A stretch of 64,000 nt of DNA from Haliclona indistincta (GCA_964017065.1 OZ024790.1:12890104-12954103), one strand, 5' to 3'. Positions 11,313 to 25,340 are shown, counted from the stretch's first letter. A program made the numbers and translations. The notes: generated by a model not told the origin, from the letters alone.

Positions 11313-11554
11313 AACCACTGATAACCAACCATATCCACTGATAACCAACAATAACCAAGAATAACCACTGATAACCAACTGTAACCACTGATAACCAACA
11401 ATAACCACTAATAACCAAGAATAACAACTGATAACCAGGAATAACCAACGATAATCAATGATAACTAACAGTAACAAAGAATAACCAACAATAACTACTG
11501 ATAACCAACCATAACCACTGATAACCAACGATAACCACTGATAACCAACCATAA
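11313..11554. repeat. 20-bp minisatellite, block 5
   Basis: About 12 copies, ending in ATAA where the next palindromic element begins. Confidence 0.95.
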
Positions 11555-12231
11555 GTAATAGTTAACTCCCGGTCTCTGAGGCGATACGGGATATATAACG
11601 AGGTGGTTAATTATGCTGTCCGAGGGCGGAGCCCGAGGATGGCATAATTAACCACCGAGGTATTATCCCGATCGCCGAAGAGACCGGGAGTTAACTGACT
11701 TATACCCAACCACCAGTCTTCTTGTGGTGTTTGTAGCTGCTGTAGCTTGTAAGCGAAGATCTACGAGCTGTTCTGTAGCTTGTAAGCGAAGATCTACGAG
11801 CGATGGGAGCCCAGGGCACTCGCCTCCAAGCGCACACTCGCCAGGTCTATAATGGCGAACGCCCGTGTTCAAGTTGGGCGACAAACGAAGCCTGGCGTCA
11901 ACTTTTGTGCAGCTAAAACGCACGGTAACTTCGCTTTCAGGCAGCAATGCTGGCTGACCTTTCCCAAAGGTTAACACGTGCACCAAAAATTTATTGATAA
12001 TTTATTGACGATGGCCCACTAGTATCTGCTATTTTGTGGGGTATAAAGCTCCACGCACTTTCGCCGGGTGGGCAGGTGTGGACAAGGGACTAGTGCCACT
12101 TTGCCACTTCCTGGGAAATATCCATATTAGCCAGGTTTAATTTTAATATCCTGGAAAATATCCATATTTCCCTGGGTATATGGGATATATACCATGCCAT
12201 TTTCCTTTGATCTTTGGGTGTGGTGGGGTAC
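11555..12231. mobile_element. Palindromic element P1, copy 1 (677 bp)
   Basis: It starts GTAATAGTTAACTCCCGG and ends GTGGTGGGGTAC. A palindrome at 11561-11695 (GTTAACTCCCGG arms, centre GGGCGGAGCCC) is followed by a payload, then CCCACTAGT (ACTAGTGGG on the other strand) at 12014-12022, then AT-rich short inverted repeats. On the minus strand a 107-codon frame (11663-11986) is open; versions are also open in copies 2 and 4, but no family is recognisable. Four copies exist in the window. Confidence 0.8.
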
Positions 12232-15200
12232 AACCACTGATAACCAACATAAATCACTGATAACCAACAATAACCACTGACAACCAAGAAAAACCGAGAA
12301 TAACCAACAATATCGACTGATAAACAACAACAACCACTGATAACAAACAATAATCACTAATAACCAACAATAACCACAGATAACCAACAATAACCACTGA
12401 TAACCAACAATAACCACTGATACCAAATTATAACCACTGATAACCAAGAATAACCAACGATAACCAAGAATAACCTGGAATAACCACACAAATCTCTGAT
12501 AACCAAGAATAACCACTGATAACCAAGAATAACCACTGATAACCAAGAATAACCACTGATAACCAAGAATAACCAACGATAACCACAGATAACAAACAAT
12601 AACCAAGAATTACAAACAATAACCACTGATAACCAACAATAACCATTGATAACCAACGATAACCACCATAACCACAGATAACAAACAATAACTGTTAAGC
12701 AATGATAACCAACAATAACCATTGATAACCAAAAATAACCACTGATAACCAACCATATCTACTGATAACCAACAATAACCAAGAATAACCACTGATAACC
12801 AACAATAACCACTGATAACCAACAAATACCACTGATAACCAACAATAACAACTGAAAACCAACAATAACCAACGATAACCACTGATAAAAGACAATAAGC
12901 AGGAATAACCTACAAAAACTACTGATAACCAACAATTACTGATAACCAACGATAACCACTGATAACCAAGAATAAGCACTGATAACCAAGAATAAGCACT
13001 GATAACCAACAATAACCACTGATAACCTACAATAACCACTGAAAACCAACAATAATCACTGACAACCAACAATAAGCACTGATAACCGACAATAATCACC
13101 GATAACCAACAATAACCACTGATAACCAACAATAACCATTGATAACCAACAATAACCACTGATAACCAACCATATCCACTGATAACCGACAATAACCAAA
13201 AATATCCACTGATAACCAACACTAAACCAAGAATAACCACTAATAACCAAGGATAACCACTGATAACCAACAATAACCACTGATAACCAACAATAACCAC
13301 TGAAAACCAACAATAACCAACGATAACCACTGATAAATGACAATAACCCGGAATAACCTACAAAAACTACTGATAACCAACAATAACTAATAACCAACGA
13401 TAACCACTGATAACCAACGATAAACACTGATAACCAACCATAACCACTGATTACCAACTATAACCACTGATAACCAACATTAACCACTGATAACCAACAA
13501 TAACAACTGATAACCAACAATAACCACTGATAACGAGAATAACCAACGATAACCACTGATAATCAACAATAACCACTGATAACCAACAGTAACCACTGAT
13601 AACCAACGATAATCCGCTGATAACCAACAATAACCACTGATAACCAACGATAACCGCTGATGACCAACAATAATTACTGATAACCAGCGATAACAAGCTG
13701 ATAACCAACAATAATCACTGATAACCAACAATAACCACTGATAACCTACAATAACCACTGAAAACCAACAATAACTACTGATAACCAACTATAACCACTG
13801 ATAGCCAACGATAACTTCTGATCACCAACCATAACCACTGATAACCAACAAAAACCACTGATAACAAACAATGACAACTGATAATTAAGTAAAACCTAGA
13901 AAAACCAACAATAACCGCTGATAATCAACAATATCCACTGATAACCAACCATAACCACTGATAACCCACAATATCAACTGATAACCAACAATACCCTCTA
14001 ATAACCAAGAATAACCAACGATAACCAACTATATATTTGGAATAACCACCAAAAATCACTCATAACCAAGAATAACCACTGATAACCACTGATAACCAAA
14101 AATAACCACTGATAACCAAGACTAACCAACGATAACCTCTGATAAACAACAATAACCACTGATAACCAACTATAACTGATAAACAACGATAGCCACTGAA
14201 AACCAACAATGACCACTGATAACCACCAATAACCACTGATAACCAACAATAACTGATAACCAACAATAACCACTGATAACCAACTATAACTGATAAACAA
14301 CGATAACCACTGAAAACCAACAATGACCACTGATAACCACCAATAACCACTGATAACCAACAATAACTGATAACCAACAATAACCACTGATAACCAACGA
14401 TAACCACCAATAATCACTGATAACCAACAATAACTGATAACCAACTATAACCACTGATAACCAAAAATTATCACTGATAACCAAGAATAACCACTGATAA
14501 CCAACAATAACCAACCATAACCACTGATAACCAACAATAAACACTGATAACAAACAATAACCACTTATAACCAACAATAACTGATAACCAACGATAACCA
14601 CTGATAACAAACTATAACCACTGATAACCAGCCATATCCACTGATAACCAACAATAACCAAGTATAACCACTGATAACCAACAATAACCATTGATAACCA
14701 ACAATAACCACCGATAACCATCAATACCCACTGAAAACCAAGAATAATCAACGATAACTACTGATAAATGACAATAACCAGGAATAACCAACAAAAACTA
14801 CTGATTACTACTGATAACCAACCACAACCGCTGATATCCAACGAAAACCACTGATAACCAACCATAACCACTGATTACCAACAAAAACAACTGATAACCA
14901 ACAATAACCACTGATAACCAATCATAACCACTGATAACCAACTATAACCACTGATAACCAACATTAACCTCTGATAACCAACAATAACCACTGATAACCA
15001 ACAATAACCACTGATAACGAGAATAACCAACGATAACCACTGATAATCAACAATAACCACTGATAACCATCGATAACCACTGATAACAAACGATAACCAA
15101 CAATAACGAAGAATATCCAACAATAACCACTGATAACCAACAGTAACCACTGATAACCAACGATAATCCGCTGATAACCAACAATAACCAATGATAACCA

Positions 15201-15618
15201 ACGATAACCGCTGATGACCAAGAATAATCACTGATAACCAACGATAACCCGATGATAACCAACAATAATCACTGATAACCAACAATAACCAAGAATAACT
15301 ACTGATAACGAAGAATAACTTCTGATAACCAACGGTTACCACTGATAACCAAAAATAATCTCTGATAACCAACTATAACCATTGATAACCAACAATAACC
15401 ACTGATAACCAACCATATCTACTGATAACCAACAATAACAAAGAATAACCACTGATAACCAACAATAACCACTGATAACCAACAATAACCACTCATAACC
15501 AACAACAACCACTGACAACAAAGAATAACCAACAATAACCACTGATAACCAACAATAACCACTGATAAGAAAGAATAACCACTGACAACCAACAATAACC
15601 GCTGATAACCAACGATAA
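12232..15618. repeat. 20-bp minisatellite, block 6 (3.4 kb, longest)
   Basis: About 170 degenerate copies without insertion. It shows internal duplication: the stretch near 13450-13750 closely matches 14950-15260, and the tract near 14160-14265 repeats at 14270-14380. Higher-order duplication thus acts on blocks of 100-300 bp rather than on single units. Confidence 0.95.
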
Positions 15619-15930
15619 ATATTAGTTATTGCCCTCACGTGAGGGCATTAACCGACATAAATGACCGCGGGAAAGTCGGTCGCCCGAGTAACGGTCGAGG
15701 GCAACCGACTTTCCCGAGGTCATTATTGTCGGTTAATGCCCGAGTTGTGTAGGGCAATAAATGATTTATTACATAGTTCATTTCTGTGAGCGCAATAACA
15801 TCGCGAATTTTTCAAACTCGCAAAGACGCAACGGTCTGTTGCTATAGAAAACGCTACGCGCGGTCAATAACCTACATTAATGCCCTCGGACAGAGCAATC
15901 CGATTAGTGCAAGATGACGTACTATGTAAT
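15619..15930. mobile_element. Palindromic element, type TTATTGCCCT
   Basis: A palindrome at 15627-15760 (TTATTGCCCTCACG against an AGGGCAATAA end, with CCGACTTTCCCG inner arms) is followed by about 170 bp of unique sequence ending ACTATGTAAT, then AACCACC of the next minisatellite block. No coding sequence. Confidence 0.65.
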
Positions 15931-16397
15931 AACCACCAATAACCACTTATAATCAACAATAACTGATAACCAACGATAACCACTGACAACCAAAGATAAA
16001 CACAAATAACCAAGAATAACCAATGATAACCAACAATAACAACTGTAAACCAACAATAACCAACGATATCCACTGATGAAAGACAATAACCAGGAATAAC
16101 CTACAAAAACTACTGATAACCAACAATTACTGATAACCAACGATAACCACTGATAACCAAAAATAATCACTGATAACGAACTATAACCACTGATTACCAG
16201 CAATAGTCACTGATAACCAACAATAACCACTGATAACCAAGAATAACCAAAAATAACCAACTATAAATTTGGAATAACCACCAAAAATCACTCATAACCA
16301 AGAATAGCCACTGATAACCAACAATAACCACTGATAACCAACAAAAACCACTGATAACAAAGAATAACCAACGGTAACTACTGATAACAAACAATAA
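15931..16397. repeat. 20-bp minisatellite, block 7
   Basis: About 23 copies between two palindromic elements. Confidence 0.95.
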
Positions 16398-17085
16398 GTA
16401 ATAGTTAACTCCCGGTCTCTGAGGCGATACGGGATATATACCGAGGTGGTTAATTATGCTTTACGAGGGCGGAGCCCGAGGATGGCATAATTAACCACCG
16501 AGGTATTATCCCGATCGCCGAAGAGACCGGGAGTTAACTGACTTGTACCCAACCACCAGTCTTCTTGTGGTGTTTGTAGCTGCTGTAGCTGTTCTGTAGC
16601 TTGTAAGTGAAGATCTACGAGCTGTTCTGTAGCTTGTAAGCGAAGATCTACGAGCGGATGGGAGCCCAGGGCACTCGCCTCCAAGCGCACACTCGCCAGG
16701 TCTATAATGGTGAACGCCCGTGTTCAAGTTGGGCGACAAACGAAGCCTGGCGTCAACTTTTGTGCAGCTAAAACGCACGGTAACTTGGCTGTCAGGCATC
16801 AATGCTGGCTGACCTTTCCCAAAGGTCAACACGTGCGCCAATAAATTATTGATAATTTATTGACGATGGCCCACTAGTATCTGCTATTTTGTGGGGTATA
16901 ACACTCCACGCACTTTCGCCGGGTGGGCAGGTGTGGACAAGGGACTAGTGCCACTTTGCCACTTCCTGGAAAATATCCATATTGGCCAGGTTTAACTTTA
17001 ATATCCTGAAAATATCCATATTTCCCTAGGTATATGGGATATATACCATGCCATTTTCCTTTGATCTTTGGGTGTGGTGGGGTAC
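16398..17085. mobile_element. Palindromic element P1, copy 2 (688 bp)
   Basis: Same order and ends as copy 1: palindrome at 16404-16538, CCCACTAGT at about 16870-16878, end at GGGGTAC. It differs by substitutions and by the copy number of a short CTGTAGCTTGTAAGCGAAG unit. Flanked by ...CAATAA on the left and AACCACAGATAACC on the right. Confidence 0.8.
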
Positions 17086-17560
17086 AACCACAGATAACCA
17101 ACAATAACCACTGAAAACCAACAATTACTGATAACCAACGATAACCACTGAAAACCAACGATAGCCACCAAAAACCACTGATAACCAACAATAACCACTG
17201 ATAACCAACAATAACTGATAACCAACTATAACCACTGATAACCAAAAATTATCACTGATAACCAACAATAACCACAGATAACCAACAATAACCACTGACA
17301 ACTAACCATATCCTCTGATAACCGACAATAACCAAGAATAACCACTGATAACCAACAATAACCGCTGATAGCCAACAATAAACACTGATAACCAACAATA
17401 ACCACTGATAACCAAGAATAACCAACCTTAAACACTGATAACCACTGATAACCAACAATAACCACTGATAACGAACAATAACCACTGATAACCAACAATA
17501 AACAATGATAACAAAGGATAAACAACAATAACGAACAATAACCACAGATAATAAAGAATA
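17086..17560. repeat. 20-bp minisatellite, block 8
   Basis: About 23 copies, ending ...AAGAATA before the next element. Confidence 0.95.
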
Positions 17561-19147
17561 TACCATAGTGTGTGGGCGTCCCAATACAAGGCACAGGTGG
17601 TATATTTCTCATATTCCACCATGGTGGTATATATCGCATAATCCACCATGGAGATTATGCGATATATACCATCATGGTGGTATTTGAGAAATACACTCCT
17701 CAAGGGGTTAACCAAGAGGTGTGCCCTGGTCGCGTGACCAGGTTGAGGTTGCGCGAGGGCATCCTCGGACAGTTGTTTGCCTTGCAACTAGCAGCACCCA
17801 GTTGCATGGCGAAGATGCGCAGAAGTGGCTGAGATTTATAGTGTACAATCATCCTGACACTAGTGGGTATTAAATTGGCAAGCATGTGTCAAACCCCGCC
17901 CAAGTCATGTTGAATATTGCAATGAATACAAGAAAACTTGGCGATCGCTCTTTCGCTCTAGAAGCACAAAGCTGTCCAAGTCTTAGCCACACACTCTACT
18001 CAGGTACACGTACACACTTGGGGCCTCCTCTCGGCCCGTGACTCACCGCTAAATCGAGATCCACGCGAGCACAAGCAAGAAGCGATGCCCACACACTAAG
18101 GTATATAACATATGAACCATGGCTTGGAGGTGTGTATGCCGAATATACCAAGTGTTTGACGCCATTATTGTGATTACGTAATACGCACGTGACCAAACAC
18201 ACTTATAGAGTATCGCCGTATGGAGAGCACATATTGGCATCTGGAGTCTTCGAAGAACAACTCACAGAGTAAGCTCGTGTAGTATCACCGTTCTGCTGCT
18301 TGCCAGATAGTGTCACAGCCATACAGAAAATTCTAAACCAGAGTGGGCGGGGCTCGTATGCTGTGCATCCAGGTTGCAGCACGCATGAATGCATGAGCTA
18401 GTTTCAGTATTTAGGAGCTACAAGTTAAAAAGCAATTATCAAGAAAAGCAAAACAAACCAATGATGGAAACAAAAAAGAGATACATTATCTTGCCGAATT
18501 CGAACTGCACCAAAAATTTGAAACTCACTGTAAAAGAAAAAAGGACACAAACAAGAAAATAAAAAGATTTCTAACGAAATCAAAAGGATGTAGGGATAAA
18601 GTAATCTTCTACTGGTCCACAATGTAAACCAACAAGGAGCAAGCATGGAATGGTAACACGATTGACTTGCTAACAGACCATAGATCCCTACATCAGTGGC
18701 TGACTAAAGCAGTTCTGCTAGTTGCTATTGACTGACACCTGACATGCATTGAATTGGATTTAGCTTGTGACAAATTATTATAGTATAGTCAAAATGTTAT
18801 GTACAGCCACTGATGTAGGGATCTATGGTCTGTTAGCAAGTCAATCGTGTTACCATTCCATGCTTGCTCCTTGTTGGTTTACATTGTGGACCAGTAGAAG
18901 ATTTCTTTATCCCTACATCCTTTTGATTTCGTTAGAAATCTTTTTATTTTCTTTATAACATATGAACCATGGCTTGGAGGTGTGTATGCCGAATATACCA
19001 CCCGAGATCGAGGTCAGAGGAAGTTTGTAGCCTAGATAAACCCCTTGCTTCGCTCGGGGTTTATCTCGGCAACAAACTTCCTCTGACCTCGACCTCGGGT
19101 GGTATATTCGGCATACACACTTCCAAGCCATGGTTTATATATTACAT
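17561..19147. mobile_element. Palindromic element P2, copy 1, carrying a fold-back insertion
   Basis: From the left it has TACCATAGTGTGTGGGCGTC, AAGGCACAGGTGG, an AT-rich hairpin (about 17603-17692), ACTAGTGGGTA at 17859-17869, a payload, a palindrome at 18965-19134 with a TTCGCTCGGGG centre, and TATATATTACAT joined to AACCACTG. Relative to copy 2 (23414-24205) it holds an extra 803 bp at 18151-18953. Orientation is opposite to P1, so the ACTAGTGGG side lies left. No recombinase gene. Confidence 0.75.
18151..18953. mobile_element. Fold-back insertion with 150-bp arms, flanked by a 47-bp duplication
   Basis: Bases 18553-18702 and 18804-18953 are near-perfect inverted repeats of 150 bp around a loop of about 100 bp. 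The 47 bp at 18104-18150 (TATAACATATGAACC...) are repeated at 18954-19000, directly on either side of the extra sequence, whereas copy 2 of the host element has them once. The sequence from 18151 to 18552 has no clear match. A 47-bp direct duplication is too long for a normal transposon target duplication. Confidence 0.75.
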
Positions 19148-20635
19148 AACCACTGATAACCAAATATAACCACTGATAACCAACGATAACCACAATAACC
19201 ACTGATAACCAAGAATAAGCAACGATAACTACTGATACCCAACAATAACCAACAAAAACCACTGATAACAAAGAATAACCACTGATAACCAACGATAATC
19301 ACCAATAACCATTGATAACTAAAAATAACCACTGATAACCAACCATATCCACTGATAACCAACAATAACCACTGATAACCAACAATAACCACTATTCACC
19401 AACAATAACCACTGAAAACCAAGAATAACAAACGATAACCACTGATAAAAGACAATAACCAGAAATAACCTATAAAAACTACTGATAACCAACAATAACT
19501 GATAACCAACGATAACCACTGATAAAAAACAATAACCAAGAATTACAAACAATAACCACTGAAAACCAACAATAACCATTGATAACCAACGATAACCACC
19601 ATAACCACTGATAACAAACAATAACTGTTACGCAATGATAACCAACAATAACCACTGATAACCAAAAATAGCCACTGATAACCAACCATATCCACTGATA
19701 ACCAACAATAACCAAGAATAACCACTGATAACCAACAATAACCACTGATAACCAACAATAACCACTGATAACCAACAATAACAACTGAAATCCAACAATA
19801 ACCAACGATAACCACTGATAACAGACAATAACTAGGAATAACCTACAAAAACTACTGATAACCAACAAATACTGATAACAAACGATAACCACTGATAATC
19901 AACCATAACCACTGATAACCAATAAAAACCACTGATAACAAACAATAACCACTGTTAATTATGTAAAACCAAGAATAACCAACCATAACCGCTGATAACC
20001 AACAATAACCACTGTTAACCAACGATAACCACTAATAGCCAACTATATCCACTGATAACCAAAAATAACCACAGATAACCAACCATAACCACTGATAACC
20101 AACAATAACCAACAATAACCAACTATAAATTTGGAATAACCGCCATAAATCACTCATAACCAAGAATAGCCACTGATAACCAACGATAACCACTGAAAAC
20201 CAACAATAACCACTGATAACCAACAATACCCAACAATAACCACTGATAACAAATGATAACCACTGATAACCAACGATAAGCACCAAAAACCACTGATGAC
20301 CAGCAATAACCACTGATAACCAACAATAACTGATAAGCAACTATAACCACTGATAACCAAAAATTATCACTGATAACCAACAATAACCATCGATAAACAA
20401 CAATAACAACTGATAACCAGGAATAACCAATGATAACCAATGATAACTAACAGTAAAGAATAACCAACAATAACTACTGATAACATACCATAACCACTGA
20501 TAACCAACGATAACCACTGATAACCAACCATAACCACTGATATCAGACATAAACCACTGATAACCAACAATAACCACTGACAACCAAGAAAAACCGAGCA
20601 TAACCAACTATAACGACTGATAACCAACAATAACG
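19148..20635. repeat. 20-bp minisatellite, block 9
   Basis: About 74 copies. The tract near 19895-20175 has close copies at about 22995-23245 and 30255-30505, sharing the rare variants GTTAATTATGTAAAACC and TATAAATTTGGAATAACC. Confidence 0.95.
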
Positions 20636-22011
20636 GGCTGCCAGCCTGCTTACAATGGAAGGAAGCCCGCGTTACACCTGTGCCTAAGATCTCTAAACCA
20701 TCCAAACCTGAGCATTATAGACCGATTTCCCTTTTATGTATTCTGAGTAAGCTGTTTGAGAAACATGTTCATTCTATTATATGTGATCACCTGGTGGAAA
20801 ATAATCCAATGTCAGATCGTCAGTGGGGCTTTAGAGCTGGGAGGTCTACTGTTTCTGCACTTTTGAGCACGATAGATGATTGGCAAGTTGAATTAGACAA
20901 AGGCAATGATATATGTGCAGTGTTCTTTGACTTCTGCAAAGCATTTGATTCTGTTCCACATCTCCCGTTGCTTGAGAAGCTTATTAAATTGCATCTTAGT
21001 CCTCATCTAGTGTCATGGATAGCTAATTATCTTTATGGACGATCACAAAATGTGGTTGTAGGAGGTGAGGCCTCTAGTCTGGTGCCTGTCCTGTCTGGTG
21101 TCCCCCAAGGCTCTGTCCTTGGCCCCCTTTTGTTTACAATTTATATCAATGATATTACTTTGTGTTCTAAGTCATCTGGCTCCGTTGATTCTTTATATGC
21201 TGACGACCTACTTCTTTATAAACCGATTTCTAGTTCCTGCGACCTTGAGGAGTTGCAGAGAGACATTTTAGAGATTGAGCGTTGGTCTACTGACAATTAT
21301 CTCAAGTTCAATTCTTCTAAATGTAAATCAATGATCATCAGTAGGAAAAAGGGCAATAGCTCTGTTTCTCTCACCCTCAATGGTTGCACACTTGAGCAGG
21401 TCACCACATATAAATATCTTGGTGTTAACATATCTTGTGATCTTTCCTGGTCTACCCATATTGCTATAATTTGTGCTAAGGCACGGAAAATGCTGGGAGT
21501 GATTTTTAGACACTTCTACAGGGATTTTGACACCGAGATGCTGGTAAGACTTTATGTCACTCTGGTTCGTCCCAGATTGGAGTACGCTTCTCCAGTGTGG
21601 TCGCCTCATACTGAAAAAGATATTAAACAATTGGAGAGTGTTCAGAGAGTTGCCATTAAATCTTTTTGCTGTGCTTGGGACTCTAACTACTTGGACCTGT
21701 TATCTCAACTTGACATTCCAACTCTTGAGAGGAGAAGAACTGAACTCTCTTTATGTTTTTTGTACAGAGTTGTTAACTCTCTTTGTTACTTTCCAGTACA
21801 TCTTGTACGGATTAGACCGTCTCTCCCGTACAACACGCGTTCCTCCAACCGTCCCATATTGGTTCAACCATTTGCCCGAACTAATTCTTATCTTTTTTCT
21901 TATATTCCTTATTCTATTTCTGTTTGGAACTCTATGCCAGTTCATATTACACAGTCTCCTAGTATTACCTCCTTTAGATCTCATATTTCTAACTTACCTT
22001 CTTTAATTTAA
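20636..22011 (+). CDS. LINE reverse transcriptase, N-terminally truncated
   Basis: The frame is open across the whole fragment (about 458 codons) and ends at TAA at 22009-22011. It begins with the WKEARVTPVPK block that opens the RT domain of Jockey/CR1/L2-type LINEs. FFDFCKAFDSVPH (motif A with catalytic Asp), SGVPQGSVLGPLLF and YADDLLLY (catalytic Asp pair) follow. The C-terminal part has RLYVTLVRPRLEYASPVW, typical of the thumb region. The endonuclease and any ORF1 are absent. No internal stop is seen, so the insertion is young. Being truncated, it cannot move by itself. Confidence 0.9.
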
Positions 22012-22111
22012 TCATCTTATCGGAAACCCTTCATATTAGCATTTCTTTTGCTATTGTGTATTCCATGCATCCATATGCAAAATTATCAGAAAAAAAAAAA
22101 AAAAAAAAAAA
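20636..22111 (+). mobile_element. 5'-truncated non-LTR retrotransposon (LINE) with poly(A) tail
   Basis: A LINE 3' fragment sits inside the minisatellite. It ends in a 22-base poly(A) at 22090-22111. The motif AATAACG is found just before it (20629-20635) and just after the poly(A) (22110-22116), which fits a target-site duplication. The 5' end starts inside the reverse transcriptase domain, as expected of incomplete target-primed reverse transcription. Confidence 0.85.
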
Positions 22112-23413
22112 TAACGATTGATAACAAACGATAACCACTAATAACCAAGAATAACCACTGAAAACCAACAATAACCAATGATAACCAACAATAAGTACTG
22201 ATAACCAACAATAACCACTGATAACCTACAATAACCACTGATAACCAACAATAATCACCGGTAACCAACAATAACCACTGATAACAAATAATAACCACTG
22301 ATAACCAACAATAACCACTGATAACCAACAATAACAACTGAAAACCAACAATAACCAACGATAACCACTGATAATAGACAATCACCAGGAATAACCTACA
22401 AAAACTACTGATAACCAATAATTACTGATAACCAACGATAACCACTGATAACCAAAAATAATCACTGATAACGAACAGTAACCACTGATTACCAACAATA
22501 GTCGCTGATAACCAACAATAACCACTGATAACCAACAATAAGTACTGATAACCAACAATAACCACTGATAACCTACAATAACCACTGATAATCTACAATA
22601 ATCACCGATAACCAACAATAACCACTTATAACCAACAATAACCACTCATAACCAACAATAACCTCTGATAACCAACCATATCCACTGATAACCGACAATA
22701 ACCAACAATATCTACTGATAACCAACAATAACCAAGAATAACAAACAATAACCATTGATAACCAACAATAGCCACCATAACCACTGATAACATACAATAA
22801 CTGTAAAGCAATGATAACCAACAATGACCACTGATAACCAAAAATAAACACTGATAACCACCAATAACCACTGATAACCAACAATAACAACTGATAACGA
22901 ACAATAACCACTGACAACCAACAATAACAACTGATTACCAACCATAACCACTTATAACCAACGATAACCACTGATAACCAACCATAACCACTGATAACCA
23001 ATAAAAACCACTGATAACAAACAATAACCACTGTTAATTATGTAAAACCAAGAATAACCAACCATAACCGCTGATAACCAACAATAACCACTGTTAACCA
23101 ACGATAACCACTAATAGCCAACTATATCCACTGATAACCAAAAATAACCACAGATAACCAACCATAACCACTGATAACCAACAATAACCAACAATAACCA
23201 ACTATAAATTTGGAATAACCGCCATAAATCACTCATAACCAAGAATAGCCACTGATAACCAACAATAACCACTGATAACAAATGATAACCACTGATAACC
23301 AAAAATAAGCCCCAAAAACCACTGATGACCAACAATAACCACTGATAACCAACAATAACTGATAACCAACTATAACCACTGATAACCAAAATTATCACTG
23401 ATAACCAACAATA
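22112..23413. repeat. 20-bp minisatellite, block 10
   Basis: About 65 copies. It contains the uninterrupted sequence ACCAACAATAGCCACCATAA (22761-22780), the empty counterpart of the Harbinger insertion site at 27.4/30.0 kb. Confidence 0.95.
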
Positions 23414-24205
23414 TACCATAGTGAGTGGGCGTCCCCATACAAGGCACAGGTGGTATATTTGTCATATTCCCCACCATGGTGCGCACCTCAGTTAACCCAT
23501 TGAAGAGTGAATTTCTCATATAACTCCATGGTGGTATATATCGCATAATCCACCATGGAGATTATGCGATATATACCCCCATGGAGGTATATGAGAAATA
23601 CACTCCTCAAGGGGTTAACCAAGAGGTGTGCCCTGGTCACGTGACCAGGTTGAGGTTGCACGACGGCATCCTCGGAAAGTTATTCGCCTTGCAACTAGCA
23701 GCACCCAGTTGCAGGGCGACGATGCGCAGAAGTGGCTGAGATTTATAGTGTACAATCATCCTGACACTAGTGGGTATTAAATTGGCAAGCATGTGACAAA
23801 CCCCGCCCAAGTCATGTTGAATATTGCAATAACAATTTGTAAAACTTGGCGATCGCTCTTTCGCTCTAGAAGCACAAAGCTGTCCAAGTCTTTCCCATAC
23901 ACTCTACTCAGGTACGCGTACACACTTGGGGCCTCCTCTCGGCCCATGACTCACCGCTAAATCGAGATCCACGCGAACGCGAGCAAGAAGCGACGCCCAC
24001 AAGCTAAGGTATATAACATATGAACCATGGCTTGTCGGTGTGTATGCCGAATATACCACCCTCGGTCTCGGTCATCGGAAGTTTGCAGCCTCGATAAACC
24101 CCTCGCTTCGCTCGGGGTTTATCTCGGCTGCAAACTTCCTCTGACCTCGACCTCGGGTGGTATATTCGGCATACACACCTCCAAGCCATGGTTTATATAT
24201 TACAT
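23414..24205. mobile_element. Palindromic element P2, copy 2 (792 bp)
   Basis: Same order as P2 copy 1: TACCATAGTGAGTGGGCGTC, AT-rich hairpin near 23455-23610 (with an extra short stretch), ACTAGTGGGTA at 23766-23776, payload, palindrome 24023-24193, ATTACAT joined to AACCACTG. It lacks the fold-back insertion and gives the ancestral structure. Confidence 0.8.
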
Positions 24206-25090
24206 AACCACTGATAAACAACAATAACAACTGATAACCAGGAATAACCAACGATAACCCAATGATAACTAACAGTAACCAAGAATAACCAACAATAACT
24301 ACTGATAACATACCATAACCACCGATAACCAACGATAACCACTGATAACCAACCATAACCACTGATATCCAACATAAACCACTGATAACCAACAATAACC
24401 ACTGACAACCAAGAAAAACCGAGCATAACCAACTATAACGACTGATAACCACAATAACCAATGATAACCAACAATAAGTACTGATAACCAACAATAACCA
24501 CTGATAACCTACAATAACCACTGATAACCAACAATAATCACCGGTAACCAACAATAACCACTGATAACCAACAATAACCACTGAAAACCAACAATAACCA
24601 CTGATAACCAACCATATCCACTGATAACCGACAATAACCAACAATATCCACTGACAACCAACAATAACCAAGAATAACCACTAATAACCAACAATAACCA
24701 AGAATAACCACTAATAACCAAGAATAACCACTGATAACCACCAATAACCACTGATAACCAACAATAACCACTGATAACCAACAATAACCACTGAAAACCA
24801 AGAATAACAAACGATAACCACTGATAAAAGACAACAACGAGGAATAACCTATAAAAACTACTGATAACCAACAATAACTGATAACCAACGATAACCACTG
24901 ATAACCAAAAATAATCACTGATAACCAACAATAACCATTGATTACCGACAATAACCACTGATAACCAACAATAATTACTGATAACCAACAATTACCACTG
25001 ATAACCAACAATAACCACTGATAGCCAACAATAAGCACTGATAACCAACAATGACCTCTGATAACCAACAATGACCACTGATAACCAAAC
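24206..25090. repeat. 20-bp minisatellite, block 11
   Basis: About 44 copies; the first 240 bp resemble the end of block 9 (around 20390-20620). Confidence 0.95.
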
Positions 25091-25340
25091 TTATTGTATA
25101 CTTCCTGTTTAGATCAAAGACACCGCCCGTGCGATAAATCTGCACTCTCCAGCAAAACCACAGTGCATTATCAAAAATAATGCACTGCAGTTTCCCATTG
25201 AAAAGCAATGGGAAGAGAGTGTCCAGTGCGATATCAGAAATAATGCACTGGCGGTGGTTTGTTTGATCAGACCACACTTCCTGTCAGCGTTTTTATACCA
25301 TCACATGCTCCCAATACTAGTGGGTACAAATTAATCAAAT

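Noticed and set aside
17428..17885. Small frames in the P2 elements (about 17428-17885 and 18969-19169)
   Set aside because: Palindrome arms give mirrored frames on both strands with the same residues (AWKCVCRIYHPRSRSEEVC type); a symmetry effect, not a gene.
20636..22111. Host reverse transcriptase gene
   Set aside because: Poly(A) tail, AATAACG on both sides and truncated start show a LINE insertion.
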